64,000 bases of DNA from Metellina segmentata. Taxonomy: Eukaryota; Arthropoda; Arachnida; Araneae; Tetragnathidae. Location of the stretch: assembly GCA_947359465.1 (NCBI GenBank), contig OX375874.1, positions 86,481,672-86,545,671 on the forward strand. The letters run 5' to 3'. This document shows, piece after piece, positions 46,450 through 59,400 of this stretch. How positions within the stretch are numbered: the first letter of the stretch is position 1; each line of letters starts with the position of its first letter. The position numbers and the translations under genes were made by a program. Under the pieces are notes generated by a model. The model had not been told where the DNA came from. It worked only from the letters and a program-made list of their open reading frames with translations, and did no database searches.

Positions 46450-47225
46450 ATATATCAATAACCAATCAAAATATTTGTAAAATATAAATTATCAACCACT
46501 CAAATTCAATTCATAAGGACTGAGATGTCTTTAAAATTTATAAATTTCATAAAATCTATGAAGTTTGGATTATTTTCCAACGAGTCAATTTCAATTATCA
46601 TCATGTGTTTGAATTTCATCCCGGTCTCAATTCCAGGGTCGGCATTTTCCGTGTCGGTCCTTCGTGAAATTTACATCGGAATTCGATTTAAGAAAAATAA
46701 CACATACACATGAGCAATCGTTTTTAATTAGCAAAAATCAAAAAAACTTTTCAACATTCGAAGAATTTGTCCTCTTTTCACCCGATTCAAATGCTAACGG
46801 ACCTGTTTTGAGAAAGTTCTCATTCCCAATTTCGTCATCCAATTTCGAATTCAATCACAACAACGTTTTTTTTTGTGTGTGTGAACGATATTAAAATCGC
46901 CTTTAAACAAACGAGCGTTTATCTCAAAGATGAATCCCCAATGCCGCAAAAGACATTACAATGATTTATGCAAACAGGAATTCGAAACGTCACCTACTTC
47001 TTGCCAATCCAGAAACTTTTCTTCACTTTTAATGAATAGGTTCTTTTGTAGTTTCTCCGCACCCTACATACAATGGTTTTTTAGTAGTGACACCGGTGAA
47101 GGGAATGGGAAAATATACCTAGTGATGATTATTTTGAAGATCTGAAAAAAAGATAATTGGACCGGAAAATTTAAGAGGTTCTGAAGTGAACCATCCTTTT
47201 CTTCGTCCTTGTGACATCACCATTT
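46450..47225. other. Intergenic DNA upstream of gene C, no gene seen
   Basis: Several short open frames (46525-47145) lack recognisable content. The gene C promoter begins just after. Confidence 0.5.
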
Positions 47226-47231
47226 TGATAG

Positions 47232-47266
47232 TATATAAAGGGATCGCTGTTATCGGAATCATCAGA
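47232..47266 (+). promoter_or_regulatory. Gene C core promoter
   Basis: TATATAAA at 47232-47239 and TCAGA at 47262-47266, about 30 bp apart; the ATG follows at 47338. Confidence 0.65.
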
Positions 47267-47337
47267 ACACTGCAGCTTCCTCTACTATTGGACAGAAACC
47301 GAATCATCCGTTGGTATTAGCTTCGTCCAGTTTCATC

Positions 47338-50300
47338 ATGTTGCTTTCTACTCAGGTATGAACTCTAAATATTTGTGAGCGTTGAAGGTATCCAAGCCAT
47401 GCTGTGAATATCAATACAATATGTAAATCTTTGTGTTTTAGGTTATGGCCACTGTCTTCACTCTGGTAGTTGTCACCATCGCTAATGTACTAGCTATGGG
47501 TGATGGAGGATATGGCGGTGGAATGGGAGGACATGGCGGTGGAATGGGAAGACAAGGTAGTGGAATGGGCGGATATGGTGGAGGAATGGGAGGACACGGT
47601 AATGGAATTGGAGGATATGGTGGAGGAATGGGAATGGTAAGTATTTTTCTTTCTCATATATTTCCAGAATTTTATATGAAATTCAACTGTATAGATTAAG
47701 AAACTTTCAAAATGATTTTACGAAAATCTATCTAATCTAATCACACTGCTAAAGATTAATGCACTGCATTTAGGGCCAGACTAATATTATTAAGTCGAAT
47801 AATTTATTTTTGATTTAGTGTGCTGATAATATCTGGTACAAAAAATATTCATATATTGAACATTTATCTTTCTTGCGAGCAAATATACTATGTACTATAA
47901 AATAAATTCTTAGTACCTAGAATAAAAATTTTCATCTCATAACTTGATGCATATGGCGTTCTATGATATGGTAAATATGGCTTACACGGTTTCTCTATGC
48001 ATCCTTTTGCTGAAATGTTATAGGACATGCTGTTTATGTTTTCAAAAAGTATTTGAATGCATAAATGCCTAATTTACTATTTTGCCCACTAGATGTGTTT
48101 TACTGTTTGTTCAAAATTTTCGAGTGTGGTTGTTCCCAAGCGTATCATGTGTATAGTTATGTGGCCATGTGCTATAAAACCTGTTTGCATTTAGCATACT
48201 GTAGAAAATGATAACAAAGTACAGGAACGACAAAATAAAAATTAATAAATTTCCTTCAATAAATTGAAATTTAATGTTATCTAAAAGCTAAGTTCGTTCA
48301 TACAAAAGGCAGTGTTTATCCAAACGTTAAGTTTATCAAACACACAGTTTTGATCCCAAAGCTTAGTTTATCAAAAAGTTAATTTTACGCAAAAGCTAAA
48401 AATTTAATATCGTCCATTTTGTGTGTTAAGTCAAAAATTATACAAAGAGACATCTCACAATAGCATTTATAATTTCAAAATATTTATGTTATTGAATTGG
48501 AGAAATAACTAGATTCTCATCTGTTTTTGATTTGATAGAAATTCAAACTGTAAGCCAAACAGAAGTTTGATGTCCAATAGTAGTCTGTAGTTTGCTTGCT
48601 AGATTGATTAGTTAAATTATCTTGTATGAAGCTTATCGCTTTAAGTCTAAACTAAATTTTCCTACATGGGATGAATAATTCATCTATCACATTTTAAATT
48701 TTCTAATAGCGTTATTTTTTCTGTTTTTCATGAAGCCTAAGCCTTACAATTTTGGATACCAAGCTCCAGGATATGGTAGCAATTCTCATCGCAGTGAGAA
48801 AGGCGATGGTTCTGGCAACGTGATGGGATCCTACGGCTACACAGACTCTCAAGGACTGTACAGGAATGTCGAGTACACTGCCGGACGTGCAGGATTCCAG
48901 GCTAAAGTCATGACCAACGAACCAGGAACTAAGGATGGCAGAGGTGAAAGTCCAGCTGATGTGGCTCTCATGGCACAAAAGGCTCCAGCAGGAATTCAAG
49001 AAAAATATACTCGAATGGGTGAGTTAAGCTTCGACTGTTCATCTTCACGTTTATTCAGTCCTGAATTTTCGGTACTGAAATCGTATCAACAACTTACAAG
49101 TGAAACACATAAGTCTGAAAACATAGTTCTGAGAAATACGAAGAGGATATAATTCTACTAAACAGATAAAATCACTCAGTGAGTTTCTCAGAAATATATC
49201 TAACCTTCATACAAGGAAACAAATATTTGGCGAAGAGAGAGAGAGCTCACGCCAGTCCAAAGATAACCACTTTCTGATCCATATAAACAAAAAAACTCAT
49301 TTCTTTAAGTTTTTGACCTGTTTGTTTCATGTGTAAGCGGATTATATCTATTCTGCTTTTCAAGTCGAGGCTAGCCCAGTTGGTAGTCACGGATTAGCAA
49401 CTGGAGGGTTGTGAGTAAAACCGTCGTGTAGATAGGGGCTGGTTTCCGTTAAATCTGTCGTGGCCTCAATTGTCCTCACGTTGACACAATTGACACGTTA
49501 TGAACCAACCAGTGATGGCCTCGTCATTGTAAAATTTGTCAAATTCCAATTGCGAAGAGATCCAATCGGCTTGAAATCACAATCTCTTGCGAAAATTAAT
49601 TGAAAAATTATTTATTAAAAGAAAATCAAATGCAAGCTATCGATTTGGTGTAAAATTTTCCGAAGATTTCAAATCTGTTGAAATTTTCTATCTATCTTTA
49701 ACGATCCCGATTTTACAAAAAAAAAGAACTACACAATGCCAGTCAAAATCTTTTTTATTTGTTTTGCTGAGCGCAGGAAATGAAATCTGATTTCTCGAAT
49801 CTCGAATCAAACGAAGGTCATTCTGCTCAGCGGTGTTCGTATTGGAAAAAATATAAAAAATTCAATAAAAATTTATTTATTTCAAAAAATCATATTATTA
49901 GGTATCAATCTAATGTGAAATTTCCAGAAATTTTTACTCTAGCTTTAACGATCTATGAGATAGAAATAATGAACTCAGTTAAACTTTGTTTTTTTAGTCT
50001 GCTCACAAATCGTTCCATGGGGAATCAAATGGAAGCGGAAAAATAATTTTAGAATATGTCATTTCCTTATGGTGTTGCCAGTCTAAAGAAAGCAATACTA
50101 ATATTAAATGTGCCATTAGATTAATTTTTAAAATTTTAAAATTTTAAAATTCGGGCGCGATAGAAAAATTACAAAAAACTTGGATTACCTGTTTGCCGAA
50201 TCCCATTATTGTAAGTGCCATAGATTTGTCAAGACTGTACACACACACACAAACAAACAATTCATTTTATAATATTAAAGATGAAGAATGGAGTTGGTTT

Positions 50301-50995
50301 GGATTTTGAACAGCGCCTTCAAACGTTTCACACAAAACTCAGACCCTAGGTTATTTTAGCTGACTTTTACTATGATACTATTTTTAAAAGATATAATTGT
50401 AATCCCTGCTTGATTTATACTTTGATATTGCTAGGAAGAGACTGAAAAATAATTTCAAATTATGCATCTAATTATCAAACTATCATCCTGATACTGTTTA
50501 TTCTTCATGTATCACTTGCTTACATTTCCTACTATCATTGAACCTTTTTGATACTGAAACAATCAATACTATTTTTCAAGTAAGTGCAAGCAGCAACACC
50601 ATTGCAGCTGAATTATTACTTATTTCCTAATTGCATTTTATTTTCTTGCAGGTGGCATGGGAGGAGGCTATGGAGGAATGAGCGGTGGCATGGGAGGTGG
50701 ACATGGTGGCATGGGAGGAGGCTATGGAGGAATGAATGGCGGCATGGGAGGTGGACATAGTGGCATGGGAGCCGGACGTAGTGGCATGGGAGGTGGACAT
50801 GGTGGCATGGGAGGCGGATATGGTGGCATGGGAGGAGGCTATGGAGGAATGAGCGGCGGCATCGGAGGCGGACATGGAGGCATGGGTGGAGGATATGGAG
50901 GAATAGGAGGTGGTATGAGAGGAAAGCTTGGAGGTGGTTCATCTGGTCCCTTTTCTGGAATTGCACGCAGTGGTATGGGTAAAAGCGCTTACTGA
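47338..50995 (+). CDS. Gene C: Gly/Met-rich R&R cuticular protein, 4 exons, 279 aa
   Basis: Secreted chitin-binding cuticle protein. Exons: 47338-47355, 47442-47636, 48736-49018 and 50652-50995 (840 nt; phases 0, 0, 1). Exons 1-2 give the signal peptide MLLSTQVMATVFTLVVVTIA followed by NVLA, then GGMGGHGG/GGMGGYGG repeats. Exon 3 (residues about 72-165) is the R&R domain: NSHRSEKGDGSGNVMGSYGY, TDSQGLYRNVEYTAG, then TNEPGT and the PADVALMAQKAPAGIQEKY tail. Exon 4 is one long GGMGGGYGGMSGG/GGMGGGHGG repeat exon ending GMGKSAY then TGA, where gene B has an exon array instead. Intron 3 contains a SINE-like and a Helitron fragment. Exon 3 is equal in length to that of gene B, and its protein is closest to those of B and D. 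Confidence 0.92.
49371..49560 (+). repeat. SINE-like fragment in gene C intron 3
   Basis: GGCTAGCCCAGTTGGTAGTC, then GGGTTGTGAGTAAAACCGTC and AAATCTGTCGTGGCC: a tRNA-like head joined to words found in S1. Confidence 0.55.
49590..50281 (-). mobile_element. Helitron family 2 fragment in gene C intron 3
   Basis: Shares AATTATTTATTAAAAGAAAA, ATTTCAAATCTGTTGAAATT and the minus-strand 5' region (CAAACAATTCATTTTATAAT) with the family 2 copies. The TC tip is mutated and the CTAG end absent. Confidence 0.65.
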
Positions 50996-51790
50996 GTCAA
51001 TAACCTCACATCATGAAATGAAACTAAGTTAAACACATATCATTGATATGAAATAACAATTTGATACAATGAAACTATTTATTTTCTCAAGTTTAGTACA
51101 TCGCTGATGCTCTTGGGATACACAGCTGCTGAAAATATTCATGTATATCATCGTATTTTCATGAAACTACAATAGTTGCAATGCAGGGATTTTATTCCCT
51201 GTTAGCTATTTTATGTTATGCAAATTTTAATTCGTTTACGTTCCGTAGGATGCGATATCATTTGCCCAAAACGTAATGTTGTAGCCGGAAATTGATTCAT
51301 ATTCAGACATAATATGATTCAATTGTCGGTTTTGATTAGATTTTCTTTTTTAATAAACAATAAAATGAATTTGACATTTATAATTTTAATTTGGGACATT
51401 AAAATTTCACTTAACCTAAAAACAATGATTTATTTTTTATTTTTAACTAAATTCGAATATTTTTCAAGTAATGAAAACAAACAAAATTTGACTATAAAAT
51501 CATAGCTAAAATAGTCGATTTCGATTACTTTCCACATCATTTATATTTTCATCGATGGAACTTTTGGAATTATATACACTTTTCGTTGTCAAAATGTTAT
51601 TTAAAATCAGTGTTTGAAAGGTTAAGGGGCTTCTGTGATGTTTGCAAGGTTTTACGTTACTGCTGCATGCTGATTTCATTTACGGTTAGAGCCCAATGTG
51701 TCTATATATATATTTCTGGATATCCTAAAGACTAGCCTTGCATTTCTCACCTCATCGTCTTAGAGTAAAACTCTCTGTATTATAGTGCTA

Positions 51791-51796
51791 AATAAA
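51791..51796 (+). promoter_or_regulatory. Gene C polyadenylation signal
   Basis: AATAAA about 800 nt after the stop, in a context shared with the distal gene B signal; other AATAAA words lie near 51352. Confidence 0.45.
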
Positions 51797-51799
51797 GGG

Positions 51800-52858
51800 A
51801 ATGTTTGCAATCAATCTTTGTTTTTGTTTCTTCTTTTTTAATTCATAAGAGTATGTTACTGCAGTTAAGCAAATATATTGTTCCACAAGACATGCGGTTA
51901 TATTATGTGTTAACTAACTTTTACTCTCCATTAAGTAGACGCAATAAAAGTATCTAAACGTTCGCTACAAGAAGATGTTGTTCATTAATGTGCAAAACTT
52001 AAGGAACACCACTATTTTTAAAGGTTACCACCTAAAAAATTAAACGAAACAGAATTTGGGTACTGAATAACCGAATATTTTCATTAGAAAGTGAGTGCAT
52101 ATTGAAATTTTGTAATTGCGACGTCCGAGGAATCGGTTTTCGCTAGAACAGGAACTCAACAGCAACTTCATTCTCAGTATGCAAACGCAGTGAAAAGCTT
52201 TCATCAGTGTTTGAGGTATATGTAGTCATACAGATTCCGTCGATCTTTATTCAAACTTTCACTGTTGCCCTTCTGTTTCAATGTACCCAGCGCAGTGTCA
52301 CCACATTAGTTCAAAGAATTTTCCCTGATCCTGTTCTGCTTAGTCATCATTATGATTTTACCCAATGGTTCACAAACTATTATGTATCTTTTGCATCATT
52401 TTCTCTCATCCAGGCAAGTTCCCTTCAAAGAAGAAGCTGAAAACCTTATTGCTCATTAACTTTTGTACACTAGTGAATTGGGAAAAGATCAAATAGCTTC
52501 GTGACATCAGAGAAGCTGCAGTTACATTCCTTTTTATTTAATGGTAAAAGCTACATACTACATGACAAAATATATTTTTGTACATAAAAAATAAGACTTC
52601 AAATTTATATAAATTGGATTTCCATTTTACACACTCAAGGAAACACAAATCAATAAACTTCAAGTAAAAACCTGCTAATTTTTAATGAATATCTTCCGTT
52701 ATTGTTTTCCAAACGCAGTACACAATAATTTGAGCTTATTTAACACTTCTGATGAATTTATAAAACAACAGCTTCAGCCCTCATGACATCTTGAAATTTA
52801 TTATTAGAGAACAATTCATTACACTTCTTCGTGTATTGCAGCTTAAAAAATCAAACCA
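51800..52858. other. Intergenic DNA, nothing recognised
   Basis: AT-rich, short open frames only. Confidence 0.45.
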
Positions 52859-53505
52859 TCTATATATATAATTCTCTTACGTGGCACGCAAAAACGACGT
52901 TATTTGTTTTCGCGTTTTGGCAACATTGTATGATTCTTTGTTTATCCCAAAGCCTCTCGCTTCAATTGAATTTATAGAGTTATCGGATGAAATTTTATTG
53001 AAAAAAATGAATTTTAGACGAGCTGTTGCAGTAAATAATAGAAATCAAAGAAACCGAAGGATCTTTTCAGGGTTATTTTAAAAAAAAGTCCGTTTCGGGG
53101 CAAACTATTACAGTTCAACAAGACGCTTGCATTACAACTTTCGACAAACTCAATGAAAAAGCGTGGGTGGCTCGAGTGCTGGGTAAATGTACACACAACC
53201 AACATGCTGGGTTTTCAATTTCCAAATCAACGCTCACATTTCGAGTCAAAATTTGCTCAAAGTTTCCATTTGAATTCTGATTCCAGAGGTACTGTAAATA
53301 TCTTTTCTGAAAAACAGCATAAAATTTAGATTTGAAAAATATTTTTTTGGAATATCATATTTTGTTAACAATTCCTTCTGCTAGGACACATGTCTTCATC
53401 GATGCGAGCGAAGCGAGCATAGGTTCGCGCAGCGAACCAATGAGGATTGCGAAGCAATCCTCTGGAGGTTGGCGAGCGTCATCGAGCAGGGGGCGGGCCC
53501 CCTAG
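52859..53505 (+). mobile_element. Non-autonomous Helitron, family 1, copy 2
   Basis: TCTATATATATAATTCTC at the start and GGGGGCGGGCCCCCTAG at the end, between host A and T. It is 647 bp and colinear with 6809-7460. Confidence 0.88.
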
Positions 53506-56500
53506 TTCATTTTATTCTGCTTTACAGTAGAGCAAATTCAAAAGTATCATTCAAGAGATGAAAACATCTATAAATTCATATGCATAGAATCAGATTAAAA
53601 AGTTGTATTCTTATTGAATGGCACAAAAAATTCACAAATTCTAATAACAACACCCAATTTTGACCAAAATTTTGTATCTATATTAAAATGTAACTTCGAA
53701 TAAAAAGCTTCAATTTATTTGTTAAGCCTTTTTTTGGTTGATGAAAATAGAGGATTTGGAATAACTAACATTAAATTAGTTTTCCTGAAATCAAATTATA
53801 TCTACAGATATAATATTCCCGTCCGACTTAAGTTTTTTAATATATTCCTATTATATGAGCACAAACACAATCTAAGTAATGTTTCTTACTATAAATTGTG
53901 TGTTAGTATGCAACACTAATAAAATCAGTATTCGAAAACATTATGAAGGAAATACTTCTACTATAAGGAATAACTTCTACTATAAGAAAATAATTGAACA
54001 TTTACTTTTATGTACCCGTATAAGACCTAAATCTATTTCAGTCAAAATTTCTGAAAGTACAATTCAAACTTTTTTCGATATTAAATTCATAAATAATACT
54101 GTAGGCCAAAAAAAGGGAACTTAATGTAGATTTTGTTGGTGTTCTTTAATAGTAACATAAAATAATTCAGTACGATGGGATGATTATTCCGGAATGATAT
54201 GAATAAATATCTGACAAACTTAATATTATGAGGCTTTCAATTTTAGATGCTCTTAATCCAAAATCGACAGAACTAGGTGACTTGATTCTCTGTATTCTAT
54301 GTTCAACTTTGATTTAACTTCAAAATTTGACGTAAAACTTAAGTGTTGTGATTGGTAATTAATTTGTGTGCAACTTAATACACAGATGACTTTTTAAGCT
54401 AACGTTTTGAATATGTATTGATGGAAGACGTTATACCTTTTTAATAAGGGAATTTCGTGACAAAGCGAGTTTGCCCACTGCACTAGCAACATTCAAGTTG
54501 TTGATGGCGCAGGTTCTATTCCTATCATTTGCATTTTTACCTGGGTATATTTCTCTATTCAGTGTCAGTTAAAGTGTTCATTGCGTGTAGTCTATTACGT
54601 GATGGCAAGTCTTGGGTCTAGCACAGCATGGCCAAATATGGCCCTTGAGCAATAAAACATCAAAGAAACCAAACAACCCTATTTAAAGGTTCCTTTGAAT
54701 TTTCTCAAAGAACAGTGCTCAGAAAAGAGGTTTGGTTCTATTTTCCCAGCCTACCCTTCTTTCTAAAATCTTTCTTAGCTGGAAATAAAAACGAAAAGAA
54801 AACGACTTTATAAAGTGTCATATATATGACCTACTACCTCTAAATTAAACAATTGTTATTAAAATATATAGTTTCAGACGCGTTTTGAAACATTATTCCA
54901 ATTTCTGTACTTCCACAATCGATGTTATATATTACTTTTTATTCTTATTACAAAACGTACTTTATCTTTTTACTTTAATCAAATAACCAAATGTTAGTTA
55001 CAAAAACATGCATTTGATCTTGTAAAATTTATTCAACTCCTGATCTTTATTTGGCAAAAAAATTATGTTTATAAATATTTCATCTAAAAAAGACGAGATA
55101 GGTAAATTGCAATTTATACCTTGTCTATATTACTTTATATTTTTTGACAGTTAGCTTAATACGTATAAGTACGATTCAACTAGTATTTGCTGATGGTAAA
55201 ATGGTTCATATTATCATTACTGCTATCAGTAAGTAGTTTTTGTTGGAAATTTAATAATTTGAGACGTTTTATGAATAATTTCATGAATATTAAATAACGT
55301 CACGATCTTGGGACTCGAAAAACGTTTCTTTGACATTGGACTAGTTATATGGCAACTGATATTTCAAATTTTAATTGGTCTAACAAATTTTATATGGTCT
55401 AACAAATTTCAATTGGTTGTTTCGATAATAGTAAACGTTGCTTTTAATTCCGACTTCAGTGCACTTTTTAATATTAATTTATTTTTCGGGATGATAATAA
55501 AACATTGTTATATTTATTTCCCATAAAATACAGTCTGCGCAAACCTAATACATTATCGTCTATGATGTAATATCCAATTTCTATCATGCCTCACACTAAA
55601 TTTCAAGTTCTGAACAGTTAAATTTTAATTCCGATTTCTTCAATCTAAAATTTTTATTGCATAAAAAGTCAACTTAGTCTCGTAGTTAAAACTTTCTAAT
55701 TGAAGGAAAATTGTTTTTGAATGATTCTTCTAATTCTGTACATGTTGGATAAGTTAATGGGAGGCTTACGCCTAGCGATTTCTCAATATTCACTGACGAT
55801 AATTCTGATTAATCCTGGTTACCTACCTTTATATTTCAGCCCGTTTTAGAGCACATAGCATTGTTTATATTTGTGTTATTTCGATCCAACATATATCCAT
55901 ATACGAACATTGTCATTTGTTCAGCGTCGTCTTTCTTTTGAGTTGATTATTCCATCTTTTAAAACATGTTGCGACTTCTAAAAAGTAGGCTTTTAGGACC
56001 TGTTTTTACTTATATTTCAAGATAATTTTCGATTTAGAGTGAAATATAATTAACTCAATGGTATGGAGACCTATAAAATGTAATCAATATCTGAATTTTG
56101 TCTCTTCGAATCAGAATCTGTGAATTCTCTCGGCAACATATCATTATTTATTTACAGATTTAAAAAAAGATTTAAAGTGGAATTTTCAATGTTCTACCCC
56201 ATTTTGTTACATAAACTTGTGTACTCTTATTAAAGCTCTCAACACGATTTATTTAGTTTAATAAAATACTAGTTTGATCACATAGGTTACATAAACTTGA
56301 CTTATATGTGTACTCTTATTAAATCTCTCAACATGATATATTTAGTTTAATAATACTAGGTTGATAACAAACTACTGTATACATATAAAAAACTAGAAAC
56401 TACTTTCACAGGTTTATAAAGTTATTTTCCCTTCAATTATCATAGATATGTTGATTTTATTCGAACAATAAAAAAGATTCCCTTCAATAGTAAGGAAATA

Positions 56501-57337
56501 ATAATTGAACAGTTACGTGTAGTGCATTTGAAATTGTGAGGAAACTTCGCACCCATTTATTATTAGGTAGCTTGCATTTGGAGTTAAACATCTACAAACT
56601 ACTTTGAAATGGACAGACGCTTTTGCAAACAAAGTAAGCTAAAAACAACTTCAACTAGATACTATTTTAATAACAAATGAAATGCAACGTAGAAGAGCTT
56701 TTAACTTTCTGGGTCCTCACTTGAAGTTTTTTGACAAAAAATATGAATCTTTCAAGTTTTGGCAATGATTTTGGTAGTTGAGTTAGTTCTTTAAAAACCA
56801 GCAGAAAGATAACTTATTAATACTGCGGAGTTCTCCGATCAGCATACTGAGGAATGTTAGACGGAACGAACCATTGGATCTCCGAGGGACGTTAAAGGGT
56901 GTAAAAGGCCGTGAGGTGTGAACGCTTTAGGGGAATGGTAGAAGGTCGCTTCGGTGATATCCATCTCACACCAAACGATACGACACACATTACTATGAAA
57001 GGAAAGTGCCTGTCATAAATGACACTCAAGGCTCTAGCGTTCAAGTTAGGTAATTAGGTAAGGGAGTCGGACATGCAGTCGAAAGAGCCTTTCTATGAGA
57101 CGATTGAAAAAAAAAATCTAAGCGGCGCAGCGTAAAGGCTAACAAGCAGAGACAGAGGAGAACGGACGTGTGAAGTTCTTTTTCAATGCAATCTTCCTAA
57201 AGATTAGTAACTAGATATAGATTAATATATAAAATCCAAGAAATCCTTAAATAACTACAGTAGATATGCTGATAACACAACATTACATAGATAGATAGAC
57301 AGATTTAGACAGCAAATTTACTGTACATTTATAACAA
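53506..57337. other. AT-rich intergenic DNA with one SINE-like repeat
   Basis: No gene seen. Positions 54460-54680 resemble 59125-59400 (shared words CTAGCAAC, ATTTCTCTATTCAG-like, GCCAAATATGGCCCTTGAGC) and probably form a third SINE-like family. A GC-richer patch at 56850-57160 has no recognisable identity. Confidence 0.5.
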
Positions 57338-57489
57338 TCTATATATATATATATAATTCTTTTACGTGGTACGCGAAAAAGACTTCATTTATTACCGCTT
57401 TTGGCAACACTGTTCGATTGTTTGTTGGCGCCTCAATTGAATTTACAGCGTTATCGGATGAAAATTTATTTAAAAAATATATATATTTG

Positions 57490-57585
<96 letters not shown>

Positions 57586-57980
57586 GAGCTGTTGTAGCTT
57601 ATAAACAACATGCTGGTTATTCGATTTCCAAAGCAGCAATCACATATCGAGGTCGAAATTTACTCAAAGTTTTCATTTTAATTCCAAATTGTTCGAGTTC
57701 CAGAGGTACTGTATAACTTTTCTGTCCAGTACTGTGTAACGTTTCTTCTAGTGCTGTATAACTTTTCTTGCAGTTCTGTATAACTTTTCTGTAATACAAC
57801 AAATTTATATTTAAAAAATATTTTTTTGTGGAACATCATTTTGTAAACAATCTTTTCTGCTAGGATACGTTTCTTCATTGATGCGAGCGAAGCGAGTAAG
57901 GTTCGCGCAGCAAACCAATGAGGATTGCAAAGCAATCCTCCGGGGGTTGGCGAGCGTCAGTGAGCAAGGGGCGGGCCCCC
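57338..57980 (+). mobile_element. Helitron family 1, copy 3, with internal TA microsatellite
   Basis: Starts TCTATATATATATATAATTC and ends with the GCGGGCCCCC stem, but the final CTAG is lost (reads CGAAT). A TA tract of about 90 bp (57495-57584) has expanded inside. Confidence 0.8.
57495..57584. repeat. TA dinucleotide microsatellite
   Basis: About 45 uninterrupted TA units inside Helitron copy 3. Confidence 0.95.
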
Positions 57981-58463
57981 GAATATTACATAAATGTTCA
58001 GTAAATGTATGGTGCATTTATAATAACACTACATAACTGTACAGTAAATCTAATGCACATGTACTATACTTTTTTTAGTACCCGGAGGACCATTCAAGGA
58101 CACTTTCGTCAACATCCCTCAGAGATCCAGTGGTTCCTTCAAACCAAGATTCCTCTGTGTGTTTGTTTTTCAGAGAACCTAACAAAACCTGCACCATGAA
58201 GAATCGTCACTCTCTCTGGTAGATGATTACCACAAATACACATTGAAGCGTTGTGCTAGTTACAATGACGCAAACAACGAATACAGAACACAAACACGTC
58301 TCTGTCTTTCTGCAGCGATAAGAAAACAAATTTAAAAGTGACTCGTACGCCGCTGTAATCTTTAAAAGCGCGATTACTGTTTTTGCTCTGACAAAGTTTA
58401 TAAATGTGAGGTAGGCTATCACCTAACAACACTTCAGTACGAAATTTGGTATTATTAATAATA

Positions 58464-58955
58464 TTTTTCCCTCTAGGTGCACGCAGTGCACTTGTCATTA
58501 AGAAAAAGCTGGGTAAATGTATTTTATGTTATTTTGATGCCTGAACAAAATATTAGTATCGACCTCTCTCGCTCTAAAGGAACGTAATTAAAATTCCTAA
58601 ATACACACTATGCAAAAACTTTAATCCAGAAAATGCTATGTTGCAATAAAGGAAAAATACAAAAAGAAGGATGGACACTAAATCTTATGGGTAAAGATCT
58701 TCCATAAACGGTAGACGTTTCTGATTGCCCACCAATGTCTGACGATGACTGAATATTTGTAAGTAATAATTTCGCAGATTAAAACAAATGTTTAAATATT
58801 TTTATTTACTATCTTCTAGTAACATATCCAAACATACCCAAATAATAAAGTAGTTTACATTACATTAATGCTCTTATATTACGTTTTTTTTTGTACACCT
58901 AAAATATAATCTGTGTTCCTTTTGCACTTGTATTAAAAAATCTATTTCGAGGCCT
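58464..58955. repeat. Sequence related to the gene A hAT-type MITE
   Basis: TTTTTCCCTCTAGGTGCACG, then AGTGCACTTG at the left and AAAAAATCTATTTCGAGG near the right match 12606-12704, with about 420 bp of unrelated sequence between. Boundaries are uncertain. Confidence 0.5.
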
Positions 58956-59124
58956 ACCGTAACTTATGAAAAATTAAATCCTATTCCAAATCACTTCCTG
59001 AAATAAAAGTTCTGCTCTGTGAGACACTCAAATTTAAAAAATAAATTTTGGCTTTATTTCTGAAAACTGAGAAATAGATGCAAAAGCATTCTCTTTTCTT
59101 CATTTTGTACAGTGATATCGTGTC

Positions 59125-59400
59125 AGTAGCCTGGCGGAAAAGAGTAACGTATTAGCAACCGGATGATTGCAAGTTCAAAATTGGGACCAACCAAAGGTGG
59201 TTTGTGATTTTTCTCAATGCGCTAGCAACCTGCGAGTTGTAAGTAGTGTAGGTCCGAATACTCATGGAGTGTATTTCTATGTTCTGTGATAGTAAAACTT
59301 TCCTATTGGGCGTATGTCCATAAATGATACTGTCTGTCTTGCTTAGCACTGCCAAATATGACCTTAGCGCCATAAAACCCAACCAAACTAAACTATCTGT
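59125..59400 (+). repeat. SINE-like repeat, third family
   Basis: Related to 54460-54680 through the tail (GCACTGCCAAATATGACC, AGCGCCATAAAA) and head words (CTAGCAACCTGCGAGTTG). A tRNA origin is possible but not clear. Confidence 0.45.

Noticed and set aside
57339..57716. Tyr-Ile repeat open frames
   Set aside because: They translate a TA microsatellite within a Helitron.
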